A stretch of 64,000 nt of DNA. Source: Bacteroidales bacterium. Its GTDB lineage: Bacteria; Bacteroidota; Bacteroidia; Bacteroidales; P3. Every line of letters starts with the position of its first letter. Within the stretch, counting starts at the first letter, position 1. The translations under genes and the position numbers were made by a program. The notes below the pieces were generated by a model. That model was not told the DNA's origin. It did not search any database and was given only the letters and a program-made list of their open reading frames with translations. The DNA is taken from positions 1 through 64,000 of the forward strand of contig JAFSKP010000008.1 in NCBI GenBank assembly GCA_017448905.1. Reading direction: 5' to 3'. Positions 42,132 to 51,111 of the stretch are shown here, piece after piece.

Positions 42132-42731
42132 TTAGTTTTCAATAATTTCGGGGTTCTGAGTCACGAAGTCGGCCCACGACTGCCGCCGCGACTTTGTCGG
42201 GCGTTTCTTCTTTATAACCAGCTGGTTGCGAATATCAGCCAGCGGATTGAAGCGCTCCATATAGCAGGTGTAGGCCACTGCCAGCGCGTCGGTGGCATCA
42301 TAGTACTGCGGCTGGTCGGGGAACTGCAAGATAGAACGCAGCATCATCGCCACCTGCTCCTTGGCAGCAGTCCCGTTGCCGGTGACCGTCTGCTTGATGG
42401 TGGCAGGCTCATACTCCGAGAAAGAAAGGTCACGACTCATGGCTGCCGCGATGGCAACACCCTGTGCCCTGCCGAGTTTCAGCATCGACTGTACGTTTTT
42501 TCCGAAAAAAGGAGCCTCGATGGCAAGATGGTCGGGATGGAAAGTGTCAATGATCCTCAAAGTGGAATCAAATATCTTGCGAATCCTCAGGTTGAAATCT
42601 GCTATCTTCTTGAGATAAAGGACATCGAGTACAACCACATGAGGCTTCTCATCGACTACTTCGATGATGCTGTACCCCAGGATTTGTGTACCCGGGTCAA
42701 TGCCTAATATGATTTTCTCAACGTTTTCCAA
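42132..42731 (-). CDS. ruvC: Holliday junction resolvase RuvC
   Basis: This 199-residue endonuclease cleaves Holliday junctions with RuvAB (not in the window). All catalytic carboxylates are visible: Asp in LGIDPGTQILGY (residue 12), Glu in AIEAPFFGKN (near 72) and the pair in YDATDALAVAYT (near 144-147). It has a short basic C-terminal extension (KKKRPTKSRRQS). It follows polA on the same strand by about 58 nt. Confidence 0.95.
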   Translation of the reverse strand: MENVEKIILGIDPGTQILGYSIIEVVDEKPHVVVLDVLYLKKIADFNLRIRKIFDSTLRIIDTFHPDHLAIEAPFFGKNVQSMLKLGRAQGVAIAAAMSRDLSFSEYEPATIKQTVTGNGTAAKEQVAMMLRSILQFPDQPQYYDATDALAVAYTCYMERFNPLADIRNQLVIKKKRPTKSRRQSWADFVTQNPEIIEN

Positions 42732-42761
42732 TTGTTATTTTTCCAATAATGAGCAAGAAAA

Positions 42762-42794
42762 ACTCTTTAAACTTTAAACTTCAAACCGTTCAAT
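42762..42794. repeat. short 7-nt array (CTTTAAA)
   Basis: Four units (TCTTTAA, ACTTTAA, ACTTCAA, ACCGTTC) lie between polA and ruvC. The array includes the polA stop codon (TGA on the - strand). Confidence 0.7.
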
Positions 42795-45543
42795 GAGCTT
42801 CGAGCCAATTTTCACCGACGTCAATGCCTACCTCTACAGGAATTGCAAGAGGCAGGGCATTCATCATCTCGTGGCTGACAATCTCCTTCACCGCATCGAT
42901 TTCGGAATTGCACACGTCAAAAACCAACTCGTCGTGGACTTGAAGTATCATTTTAGACAACAATCCCAACTCATTAAACCGGTGCCATATACGTATCATC
43001 GCAATCTTAATCATGTCAGCCGATGTACCTTGGATTGGCATATTGACGGCGTTGCGTTCAGCGAACTGCCTCTGGGCATTGTTGCGGCTGTTGATGTCGT
43101 AGAGGTAGCGCCGTCGACCGAGCAGCGTCTGTGCATAGCCGTTGGCGCGAGCAAACTCCACATTCGAATCTATGTATTGTTTTATTGCCGGATACTGCTG
43201 GAAATACTCTTCGATAAGTTCTGCGGCCTCTTTGCGGCTGATGCCGATCTGCTCCGACAGTCCGAAAGCGCTGATGCCATAGACGATGCCGAAATTGACC
43301 GACTTGGCGTTGCGGCGCTGGTCCCTGGTGACCTCCTCGATGGGGATATGGTAGATCTTGGCAGCGGTAGCCGCATGGATGTCGTAGTGGTTCCTGAATG
43401 CCTCTATCATGTGCTCGTCGTGTGAGAGCGACGCTATGATACGCAGCTCAATCTGCGAATAGTCGGCCGCCAGAATGCTGTGTTGTGCGTCGCGTGCCAC
43501 AAATGCACGGCGTATCTCCTTGCCACGTTCGGTCCGTATGGGGATGTTCTGAAGGTTGGGGTTGGACGAGCTGAGACGTCCGGTGGCTGTGACAGTCTGA
43601 TTGTATATGGTATGCAGTCGTCCAGTAGCAGAGTCGATAAGATTGGGGAAAGTGTCAAGATAGGTAGAAATCAACTTGCTTACAGACCTGAATTCAAGTA
43701 TCAGTTCAACTATAGGGTGCTTGTCGCGGAACTTCATGAGCACATCTTCGGCAGTGCTGTACTGCTTAGTGGCTGTGCGCGGCGGCTTGTCAGTGATTTT
43801 AAGCTCGTCGTACAGGACCTCGCCAAGTTGGCGTGGCGAGCTGATATTGAACTGGTGACCTGCAAGGGCATATATCCTGTTCTCAATTTCTGCTTTTTCC
43901 CTCCCGAGTTCTGCCGAATAGCTGCGTAACGACTGGACGTCGATACGTACACCTTCGCGTTCCATGTCGACGAGGACATCGACAAGAGGGATCTCCACCT
44001 CGTTGTAAAGTGCCAGCATGTCGCCATCTATCAGCTTCTGCCTCATGGGCTCATGCATGCGGAGCAGGCATTCTGCCGCATGATAGGCATAGTCGGCATC
44101 GTTCTCGTCGAGGTGGCAGGAGAGAATGCTGGAAGCGATGAAGTCGAAATAATGGCGTGCTTCGGGGTCGATGAGGTAGTGTGCCAACTGTACGTCGAAG
44201 ACCTTCCCTTTGACATGGATGCCTTTCTTAAGGAAGGCATGCTTCAACTGTTTGAGGTCGAAGCATATCTTCAGCGTTTCCTCATTCTCCACGGCACCTT
44301 GCACCAGCGAGAAATAGTCGTTGTCGTCGAAAGGCAGATAGGTAGCTTCCGATGTGCTGGTGGCGAAGGCTATACCTTTCACCTGGTGTGTCTTGGGATC
44401 CTGGTCGAGGAAGATAGAGAAGTCGCTGTTCTGGAGATCCGAGAGGATGTCGATGGTGGCAAGGCGGTGGTTTTCAGACCTGGATGTCGAGAGCTCGGGG
44501 GTAGGAGCCACTGGCTGGTCCACCGGCTGGTCGAAGAGGGAGCTCTGTGAGTCGTCGACGGGATGTTTGCGTTTACGCTCGGCAATGACTTTCTCAGGCG
44601 AGAAGCTGCCCTGGGGTGTCTTCACCCTGAGGTTGAGTCTCACGGCCAGTTCGGGGTCGCTCACCGAGAGGTCTGTGTACATCTTCTTGGCAAAGGCGCG
44701 GAACTCCAGTTCCTCGAACAACGCGGCCAAGGCTTCATAGTCCGGCTTGCCGAGTGCATACTGTTCATCGTCAAAAGGGATAGGCACCTGACGGCAGATG
44801 GTGGCGAGTTTTTTTGAGAGCAGCGCCTGCTGCGAGAACTCCACCACGAGACTGCGAAGCTTTTCATTCCTGATCTCGTCGGCGCGTTCCACCATGGCTT
44901 CGACGCTTCCGAACTGAGCTATGAGCTGCTTGGCTTTTTTCTCTCCGACACCGGGGATGCCAGGGATATTGTCGATGGCATCGCCCCACAGACCCAGAAT
45001 GTCGGCCACCTGCTCGGGGCGTTCCACGCCGAAGGCCTCGCAGACGTCGGGAGGGAGGTAGATGCTGTCCGGACGGCCCATCCGTCCGAAGCGGTACAGA
45101 TGCACATGGTCGGTGACGAGCTGGGCGAAGTCCTTGTCGGGTGTTACCATGAGCACCTCGTCGAAGCCGTCCTGTTCGGCCATGGTGGCCATGGTGCCGA
45201 TGATGTCGTCGGCCTCGTAGCCAGGCTTGGTGACGATGGGTATGCGGAAACCGTCGATGACACGGTGGATAAACGGTAGAGCCGTCTGGATGTCTTCAGG
45301 CATCTTGTCGCGGTTGGCCTTATACTGCTCATACTGCTCGTGGCGGAAGGTAGGTTCCGAGAGGTCGAAAGCTACAGCACAATGTGTTGGGTGCTGCGAC
45401 TTCAACAAGTCGTAGAGCGTCATGGTAAAACCCAGCACCGCCGAGGTGTTCATACCACGACTGTTCATCCGGGGGTTATGGTTGAGGGCATAGTAGGCGC
45501 GATAGACCATAGCCATGCCGTCGAGCAACATCAGTTTTTTCAA
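42790..45543 (-). CDS. polA: DNA polymerase I, proofreading site degenerate
   Basis: This 917-residue polymerase has a 5'-3' exonuclease domain (residues 1-290; GYEADDIIGT, GLWGDAIDNIPGIPGVGEKKA), a 3'-5' exonuclease-like domain (about 355-560) and the polymerase domain (motif A DYSQIELRI, motif B RRNAKSVNFGIVYG, motif C QVHDELVFD). In the middle domain the DxE of exo I is replaced (SIFLDQDPK aligns where FDTET is expected), the exo II Asp aligns with Leu, and the exo III Asp with Glu. Proofreading is probably lost, as in Taq polymerase. It ends in a short 7-nt array. Confidence 0.96.
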   Translation of the reverse strand: MKKLMLLDGMAMVYRAYYALNHNPRMNSRGMNTSAVLGFTMTLYDLLKSQHPTHCAVAFDLSEPTFRHEQYEQYKANRDKMPEDIQTALPFIHRVIDGFRIPIVTKPGYEADDIIGTMATMAEQDGFDEVLMVTPDKDFAQLVTDHVHLYRFGRMGRPDSIYLPPDVCEAFGVERPEQVADILGLWGDAIDNIPGIPGVGEKKAKQLIAQFGSVEAMVERADEIRNEKLRSLVVEFSQQALLSKKLATICRQVPIPFDDEQYALGKPDYEALAALFEELEFRAFAKKMYTDLSVSDPELAVRLNLRVKTPQGSFSPEKVIAERKRKHPVDDSQSSLFDQPVDQPVAPTPELSTSRSENHRLATIDILSDLQNSDFSIFLDQDPKTHQVKGIAFATSTSEATYLPFDDNDYFSLVQGAVENEETLKICFDLKQLKHAFLKKGIHVKGKVFDVQLAHYLIDPEARHYFDFIASSILSCHLDENDADYAYHAAECLLRMHEPMRQKLIDGDMLALYNEVEIPLVDVLVDMEREGVRIDVQSLRSYSAELGREKAEIENRIYALAGHQFNISSPRQLGEVLYDELKITDKPPRTATKQYSTAEDVLMKFRDKHPIVELILEFRSVSKLISTYLDTFPNLIDSATGRLHTIYNQTVTATGRLSSSNPNLQNIPIRTERGKEIRRAFVARDAQHSILAADYSQIELRIIASLSHDEHMIEAFRNHYDIHAATAAKIYHIPIEEVTRDQRRNAKSVNFGIVYGISAFGLSEQIGISRKEAAELIEEYFQQYPAIKQYIDSNVEFARANGYAQTLLGRRRYLYDINSRNNAQRQFAERNAVNMPIQGTSADMIKIAMIRIWHRFNELGLLSKMILQVHDELVFDVCNSEIDAVKEIVSHEMMNALPLAIPVEVGIDVGENWLEAH

Positions 45544-45601
45544 TTGCAGAGTTGTTGGTTTGTTGTACTTTTCACCTTTTTCGACTGAAAAAGAGACGGT
45601 C

Positions 45602-46639
45602 TTATTTCAGTGGGTTGGCGTTAAGTTCGTCGTATTCGTGGCGATGGTGCAAGATGTCGCAAGCCAGGTTGACGGCATGACGGAACGACTGTTCGCTGGC
45701 CTTGCCCTTACCGGCTATGTCGTAGGCGGTACCATGTGCCGGGGAGGTGCGGATTACGTCAAGTCCGGCAGTGTAATTGACGCCCTCGGTGAACGACATC
45801 AGCTTGAACGGGATAAGACCCTGGTCATGATAGAGGGCCATGACACCGTCGAACTTGTTGAATTCGCTGCTGCCGAAGAAACCGTCGGAGGGGAAGGGTC
45901 CATAGGCGAGGATACCATCGGCGTACGACGCGTCGATAGCCGGCTTTACCACGTTCATGTCCTGGTCGCCTATGACGCCGTTGTCGCCGGCATGGGGGTC
46001 GATGGCCAGGACAGCTATTTTCGGCATAGGGATGCCGAAGTCGCGCTTCAGCGAGTTGTGCATCAGCCTGATTTTTTCGACGAGGAGATCGTGGGTTATT
46101 GCATCGGGCACTTGGCGCAGCGAGAGGTGGTTGGTGACTATGCCGATGCGGATACGGTCGCACACCATCATCATCAGCGATTTGCCGCCGAATTTGTTGG
46201 AGAGGTACTCTGTGTGGCCGGGGAAGTCGAAGTCGGGCGACTGGATGTTACGCTTGTTGATAGGGGCAGTCACGAGGACGTCGACATCGCCGTTCTTGAG
46301 GTCGTCGCAGGCACGGTCGAGGGCCTGACGGCTCAACTGGCCGGCGATGTCCGACGACTTTCCTATCTCTATCTTTACCTCGTCGGGGGTAAGGTTGATG
46401 ACGTTGAATTTCTTGTCTTGGGCACTGGCGGCGTTCGGTATGCCAGTGAAGGCAAATTCCTGCTGGAGCTGGGGCAGCAGTTTCTTGTGGTAGGAGGCCA
46501 CCTTCGTGGAGCCGTAGAGGACAGGAGTGCAGTGGTCGAACATACGCGCATCCGAGAAGGTCTTCAAGATGACCTCATAGCCGATGCCGTTGATGTCGCC
46601 ATGGGTGATGGCCACTTTTATTTTCTTTTGGTCAGACAT
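45602..46639 (-). CDS. pdxA: 4-hydroxythreonine-4-phosphate dehydrogenase
   Basis: PdxA (345 residues) oxidises 4-phosphohydroxythreonine in the DXP-dependent pyridoxal phosphate route. Motifs: ITHGDINGIGYEV at the N-terminus, the metal-binding His in FPGHTEYL, DPHAGDNG (near residue 217) and SPAHGTAYDIAGKG (near 300). The length is typical. polA follows after 58 nt. Confidence 0.95.
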   Translation of the reverse strand: MSDQKKIKVAITHGDINGIGYEVILKTFSDARMFDHCTPVLYGSTKVASYHKKLLPQLQQEFAFTGIPNAASAQDKKFNVINLTPDEVKIEIGKSSDIAGQLSRQALDRACDDLKNGDVDVLVTAPINKRNIQSPDFDFPGHTEYLSNKFGGKSLMMMVCDRIRIGIVTNHLSLRQVPDAITHDLLVEKIRLMHNSLKRDFGIPMPKIAVLAIDPHAGDNGVIGDQDMNVVKPAIDASYADGILAYGPFPSDGFFGSSEFNKFDGVMALYHDQGLIPFKLMSFTEGVNYTAGLDVIRTSPAHGTAYDIAGKGKASEQSFRHAVNLACDILHHRHEYDELNANPLK

Positions 46640-46691
46640 TTGATTGTTTGATTGCTTGATTGTTTGATTGCTTGATTGTTTGATCGTTTGA
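46640..46691. repeat. 8-nt array (TTTGATTG / CTTGATTG)
   Basis: Six units begin 1 nt from the pdxA ATG and fill the gap to the aminopeptidase stop. The orientation is stop-free for the - strand genes. Confidence 0.93.
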
Positions 46692-46698
46692 TAACCTG

Positions 46699-48150
46699 TT
46701 ATCGTTCTCCCTTCACCACTTCGTAGGTCTGGAAGAAGGCATATAGCAGACGGAGGCCGAACGATGAGGCACCGACGCCATAGAACCGTTCACGGCGGCT
46801 ATAGAAAGCAACACCGGCGATGTCGAGGTGGATGTAGGGATGGTGAGCGAAATGAGCAAGGAAACGTCCGGCAGTGATGGTTCCCGCGTTGCCCTGCAGG
46901 TTGCAGTTCACCATGTCGGCGACATCCGACTTGAGCAGCTCGTCATATTCTTTCCAGAAAGGCAGGGGGGCAAGGCGCTCGTAGACCTGGTTACCGACGA
47001 TGCACAGGAGGTTGAAGGCTTTGTCGGCATCCTGCTGCATGGCGGCGATTACCGAAGTGCCGAGGGCGCGTATGGCGGCGCCCGTGAGGGTTGCCGCGTC
47101 GATAATGAGCTCGGGATTCAATTTGTCGGCATAGGCGATAGCATCGGCGAGGATGAGACGGCCTTCGGCATCGGTGTTTGTTATCTCGACGGTGGTGCCG
47201 TCGTACATGTGTAATATGTCGTCGGCGGCGTAGGCGTTCTTGCCGGGGCGGTTGTCGGTCATGGGCAGGAAGGCCATGAGGTAGATGGGCAGGTTGTTTT
47301 CGGCGGCGGCCAGCAGCGCCGAGGCCATTGTGGCGGCCCCGGCCATGTCGGACTTCATCTCGGCCATATGGTCGCCAGGTTTGATGTTGAGGCCGCCGGT
47401 ATCGTAGGTTATGCCTTTGCCCACAAGGGCGACAGGATTCTCGTTGATGCGGTCGGAAGGCTTGTATTCCAGCACGACAAAACGGGCTTCGTCGTCGCTG
47501 CCGCGGTTTACGGCGAGAAGGCCGCCCATCTTGAGCGACTCTATCTTCTTCTGCCCCATGACGGTGCACTTCACGTTGCCGATACGGTCGGCCTCGGCCT
47601 TGATGATGTCGGCGAATTTGGGAGCGTTGAGATACATGACAGGCTCGTTGACCCAGTCGCGCAAGGTGTCGATTCGCCGCCACAGCCGCATGTTCTCGTC
47701 GAGGGATGCCTGTTCGACGAGGTGCTGCTCGACGGTGACATCGGTGAGCAGGGTCTCTTTCTTGGTCTTGTATTTGTCGAAACGGTAGTTCGACATGTGA
47801 AGACCTTCAAGGAAGGCGACCACCTCGTCGGTAATCACCCCTTCACCCGTCACAAAGAGCCGTGTCACCTTCTCCCCCACCAGTGTTTTCTGGATTACTG
47901 CGGCAGCGTTGCGCAGCTTTTCGAGACATTCGCTGCTCGGCAGCTCGCTGTCGAAATTCTGCACATAAATCTTGTGCGGCAGACGGTTCAGGACAACCAG
48001 CGAGGAGAGGTCCTCGCCGCGTTTCTGTTCGATGAAGGCCTGCTCGTCTTTTTTGAAAGGCAGCGAACGCGAGGCCACCTCACTGCCATAGAGGAATACT
48101 ATCGACACATCGGGTTTGCTGTAGTCGATTTTGCCTAAATTTATATTCAT
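46699..48150 (-). CDS. pepA: M17 leucyl aminopeptidase
   Basis: This 483-residue cytosolic leucine aminopeptidase belongs to family M17, with two metals per active site. The signature NTDAEGRLILADAIAYA is complete. VGKGITYDTGGLNIKPG carries the catalytic Lys and a metal Asp, and MKSDMAGAATM a further metal Asp. The N-terminal domain (about 1-150) is diverged. It is likely the first gene of the - strand block running down to the zinc peptidase. Confidence 0.94.
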   Translation of the reverse strand: MNINLGKIDYSKPDVSIVFLYGSEVASRSLPFKKDEQAFIEQKRGEDLSSLVVLNRLPHKIYVQNFDSELPSSECLEKLRNAAAVIQKTLVGEKVTRLFVTGEGVITDEVVAFLEGLHMSNYRFDKYKTKKETLLTDVTVEQHLVEQASLDENMRLWRRIDTLRDWVNEPVMYLNAPKFADIIKAEADRIGNVKCTVMGQKKIESLKMGGLLAVNRGSDDEARFVVLEYKPSDRINENPVALVGKGITYDTGGLNIKPGDHMAEMKSDMAGAATMASALLAAAENNLPIYLMAFLPMTDNRPGKNAYAADDILHMYDGTTVEITNTDAEGRLILADAIAYADKLNPELIIDAATLTGAAIRALGTSVIAAMQQDADKAFNLLCIVGNQVYERLAPLPFWKEYDELLKSDVADMVNCNLQGNAGTITAGRFLAHFAHHPYIHLDIAGVAFYSRRERFYGVGASSFGLRLLYAFFQTYEVVKGER

Positions 48151-48203
48151 TATGTTGTTGATTTATCAGTTTTCAATCCACTTCGTGAAAAAAAACAATT
48201 TTG

Positions 48204-48211
48204 CAAAGGTA
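48204..48211 (-). promoter_or_regulatory. -7 element of M17 peptidase gene
   Basis: TACCTTTG on the - strand, 54 nt upstream of the ATG, followed by GC as in other -7 elements of the window. No -33 match. Confidence 0.5.
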
Positions 48212-48257
48212 CACTTTTTTTTCTGTTTGGGATTCATTATTTTGTAAATACTTTTCA

Positions 48258-48316
48258 ACAACGGGAGCCGTTATCTGTTTTTTACGTATTTTTGCAAGTT
48301 CTGACAACGGGAGCCG
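48258..48316 (+). promoter_or_regulatory. mutL promoter flanked by a 13-nt direct repeat
   Basis: TATTTTTG at 48287-48294 is a -7 element for mutL. The 13-mer ACAACGGGAGCCG occurs at 48258-48270, covering the expected -33 region, and again at 48304-48316, just after the predicted start site. The remainder of the 240-nt gap to the divergent peptidase gene is AT-rich without other structure. Confidence 0.6.
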
Positions 48317-48391
48317 GACAACGAATAGCTCCTGAATTTCAACCTTCAATTCAAATAGATTCCGCTTTTACCCTTCCATATTTCAACAAAA

Positions 48392-50221
48392 TTGGACATC
48401 ATCAACATACTTCCTGACAGTGTCGCCAACCAAATCGCAGCAGGCGAAGTCGTCGACCGTCCCGCATCGGCCGTCAAGGAGCTTCTCGAGAACGCCATGG
48501 ATGCCGGCGCCACTGCCCTCCAGCTTATCGTCAAGGATGCAGGACGCACGCTCATTCAGGTTGTCGACAACGGCTCGGGCATGAGCGACATCGACGCCCG
48601 GCTCTGTTTCGAACGTCATGCCACATCTAAGATACGGCGTGCCGACGACCTTTTCGCCATCCGCACCATGGGGTTCCGCGGCGAGGCCCTGGCATCCATC
48701 GCCGCCGTCGCACAGGTAGAGCTCAAGACACGGCAGCACGACAACGAGCTCGGCACACAAGTCGTCATTGAAGGCTCCGACGTCAAAAGCCAGACGCCCT
48801 GCACATGCCCCTGCGGCACCTCCATTGCCGTCAAGAACCTGTTCTACAACATCCCTGCCCGGCGCAACTTCCTCAAGAAAGACAGCATCGAGTTCTCACA
48901 TATCGAGGAGATTTTCCGCCGCGTGGCCCTCGCCAACTACAAGACAGCTTTCAGCTTCCACCATAACGGCAAACTGCTGTACGACCTCAGGCCCGGCAAC
49001 TTTGCCCAGCGTATCGCCGCCATCTTCGGCACAGGCTTCAACCAGCGCCTCTACCAAATCGAGGAGCAGACTGAGCCCGTAAAGATTTTCGGATATGTGG
49101 GCAAAGCCGAATTCGTCAAGCGCTCACGGGGCGAGCAGTACCTCTTCGTCAACGGACGTTTCATCAAACACCCCGGTCTGTCGGCAGCCATCGAGCGTGC
49201 CTACAACGAGCTCATTCCCGAGAGGACGTACCCTGCCTACTTCGTCCTCCTCGACGTCGATCCGCAACGCCTCGATGTCAACATCCATCCTACAAAAACC
49301 GAGGTACGCTTCATCGACGAGCAGACCATCTTCGCCATTCTCCGCGCAGCAACGAAAAAAGCCCTGGGGCAGTACTCTCTCGCCTCAGAGATAGAGTTCG
49401 ACACACCCGCAGAGCTAGACCTCAGCCCTGCACCCAAGGACTTCATACCCTCGCAGCCCACAGTCCCGTTCAACCCGTTCTACAACCCCTTCGGCAATTC
49501 CGCGCCACAGTCCAGGAAGCAGACCTCCTCACTAAAAGACGAACTCGGCCACTTCTTCGACAGTGCACCGACCGACAGCGACTACGCCAACAAGGCTTCA
49601 GGCATGACAGAAAACGTACAGCCACGGCCACAGGCCGACATCGTCGCCTCACGCTCCTCGACAACCGTGCCCATCAGCTATCAGGGCCGCTATATCATTA
49701 CGACCATGAAGTCTGGCATCGTCATCATCGACCAGCAAAGAGCCCACGAGCGTATCCTCTATGAAAGGCTCCTCGCCCAACGGGCAAGAGGTGGGGTAGC
49801 ACAGCAGCTGCTCTTCCCTGTCAACTGCAGGTTCAACGCCGCCGACAGCGAAATGCTTGGCGAGTTATTGCCCGACCTGAAGCTGCTGGGTTTTGTCGTC
49901 GAACCCTTGTCGCAGAACACCTTCGTCGTCACCGCCACCCCGTCGGGCGTGTCAGCCGACGAACTTCAGATGCTCCTCGAACAGACCATCAGCGAATACA
50001 AGAACAACATGATGCAGAGGTTCAGCGAACGCGACAAGAGCATCTGCGCAAGCCTGGCACGACAGATGTCGGTGCGTCAAGGCACCACGCTCAAAGCCGA
50101 AGAGATGCAACAGCTCATCGCAGACCTTTTCAGCTGCCAGGCCCCCAACATCTCCCCATCAGGTCGCCGCACAATGTTCATCGTCAGCGACAACGACATC
50201 GCCGACGGCCTCAAGGGTTGA
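48392..50221 (+). CDS. mutL: DNA mismatch repair protein MutL
   Basis: This 609-residue GHKL ATPase couples mismatch recognition by MutS to strand processing. N-terminal motifs: VKELLENAMDAGA (Glu and Asn of the ATPase), VDNGSGM and GFRGEALASI. The C-terminal dimerisation domain has DQQRAHERILYE near residues 447-458, a variant of the DQHAxxExxxxE endonuclease motif with His replaced by Gln, and no clear C-P-H-G-R-P motif near the end. Endonuclease activity is therefore doubtful. The start is TTG at 48392 (MDIINILPD); conserved sequence begins at once. The stop TGA lies in the first unit of a 7-nt array. Confidence 0.95.
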   Translation: MDIINILPDSVANQIAAGEVVDRPASAVKELLENAMDAGATALQLIVKDAGRTLIQVVDNGSGMSDIDARLCFERHATSKIRRADDLFAIRTMGFRGEALASIAAVAQVELKTRQHDNELGTQVVIEGSDVKSQTPCTCPCGTSIAVKNLFYNIPARRNFLKKDSIEFSHIEEIFRRVALANYKTAFSFHHNGKLLYDLRPGNFAQRIAAIFGTGFNQRLYQIEEQTEPVKIFGYVGKAEFVKRSRGEQYLFVNGRFIKHPGLSAAIERAYNELIPERTYPAYFVLLDVDPQRLDVNIHPTKTEVRFIDEQTIFAILRAATKKALGQYSLASEIEFDTPAELDLSPAPKDFIPSQPTVPFNPFYNPFGNSAPQSRKQTSSLKDELGHFFDSAPTDSDYANKASGMTENVQPRPQADIVASRSSTTVPISYQGRYIITTMKSGIVIIDQQRAHERILYERLLAQRARGGVAQQLLFPVNCRFNAADSEMLGELLPDLKLLGFVVEPLSQNTFVVTATPSGVSADELQMLLEQTISEYKNNMMQRFSERDKSICASLARQMSVRQGTTLKAEEMQQLIADLFSCQAPNISPSGRRTMFIVSDNDIADGLKG

Positions 50222-50283
50222 AAGTTGAAAGATGAAGGTTGAGACAACGTAAAACGTCAAACATTAAACAACAAACGTAAAAC
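50216..50283 (+). repeat. 7-nt array with reversed arms (GTTGAAA / CGTAAAA)
   Basis: Units GTTGAAA, GTTGAAA, GATGAAG, GTTGAGA are followed, after CAA, by CGTAAAA, CGTCAAA, CATTAAA, CAACAAA, CGTAAAA. The left part overlaps the mutL stop codon; the right part leads to the rhomboid ATG. Confidence 0.85.
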
Positions 50284-50292
50284 AGCACAACA

Positions 50293-51111
50293 ATGCAACA
50301 TTATTCACCGCAAGGCTTCCGTGTTCTGCCCACTGGCGTCAAGCACCTGATAATCATCAACGTCATCTTCTTCGTGGCGAGCGTTGTCTTCCGTTCATCC
50401 CTCGGCATAGACCTCGACCGATGGCTGGCGCTATACTATATCGGAAGCGACAATTTCCGGCCCTGGCAGTATCTGTCATACATGTTCATGCACGGCAGCG
50501 TGGAGCACATCTTCTTCAACATGTTTGCGCTCTGGATGTTCGGCAACATTCTGGAAAATGTTTGGGGTACGCGGCGGTTTCTCATCTACTACCTCATTTG
50601 CGGAATAGGTGCAGGCCTTGTACACAACCTCTTCGTAGGCATCTCCTCAGCCCCTGTCCTGGCCGCTATCAACGCCTACGCTGCCAGTCCGTCGCCCGAT
50701 GCACTCCTGCAACTCTACAGTTCACATTTCGAAGGCATTGTCAACCCACAATGGGTTACTGAAGTCACCAACGCATGGCGCGCCACGCCGTCGGCCAACT
50801 ATGGCTATGAGACCACCCAGGCGCTGATGAAGGTCTACAACGACGCCATCATCGGCATCCCCACCGTCGGAGCTTCGGGGTCTGTGTACGGCATACTGCT
50901 GGCTTTCGGCATGATGTTCCCCAACGAGCGGGTATACCTCTATTTCCTGATGCCCATCAAGGCCAAATGGTTCGTAATCGGCTACGCTGCCATCGAGCTC
51001 GCCACAGGCATCATGGGCACCAACGACGGCATCGCACACTTTGCCCACCTCGGCGGCATGCTCGTGGGGTTGATACTCATCTTGATCTGGAGGAAGAGAA
51101 GCAATGTCTGA
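50293..51111 (+). CDS. rhomboid-family intramembrane serine protease
   Basis: This 272-residue six-helix protease has the catalytic Ser in TVGASGSVYGILLAFG (near residue 197) and His in FAHLGGMLVGL (near 254). The L1-loop region has WQYLSYMFMHGSVEHIFFNMFALW with the conserved HxxxN. An insert of about 75 residues (SSAPVLAAINAYAAS to YNDAIIGI) lies between the third helix and the Ser-bearing helix. The substrate is unknown. It is co-directional with mutL and rarD and overlaps rarD by 8 nt. Confidence 0.93.
   Translation: MQHYSPQGFRVLPTGVKHLIIINVIFFVASVVFRSSLGIDLDRWLALYYIGSDNFRPWQYLSYMFMHGSVEHIFFNMFALWMFGNILENVWGTRRFLIYYLICGIGAGLVHNLFVGISSAPVLAAINAYAASPSPDALLQLYSSHFEGIVNPQWVTEVTNAWRATPSANYGYETTQALMKVYNDAIIGIPTVGASGSVYGILLAFGMMFPNERVYLYFLMPIKAKWFVIGYAAIELATGIMGTNDGIAHFAHLGGMLVGLILILIWRKRSNV

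Noticed and set aside
45575..45600. Terminator hairpin between pdxA and polA
   Set aside because: The CTTTTTC/GAAAAAG stem of 7 bp is AT-rich and lacks a T run for leftward transcription.
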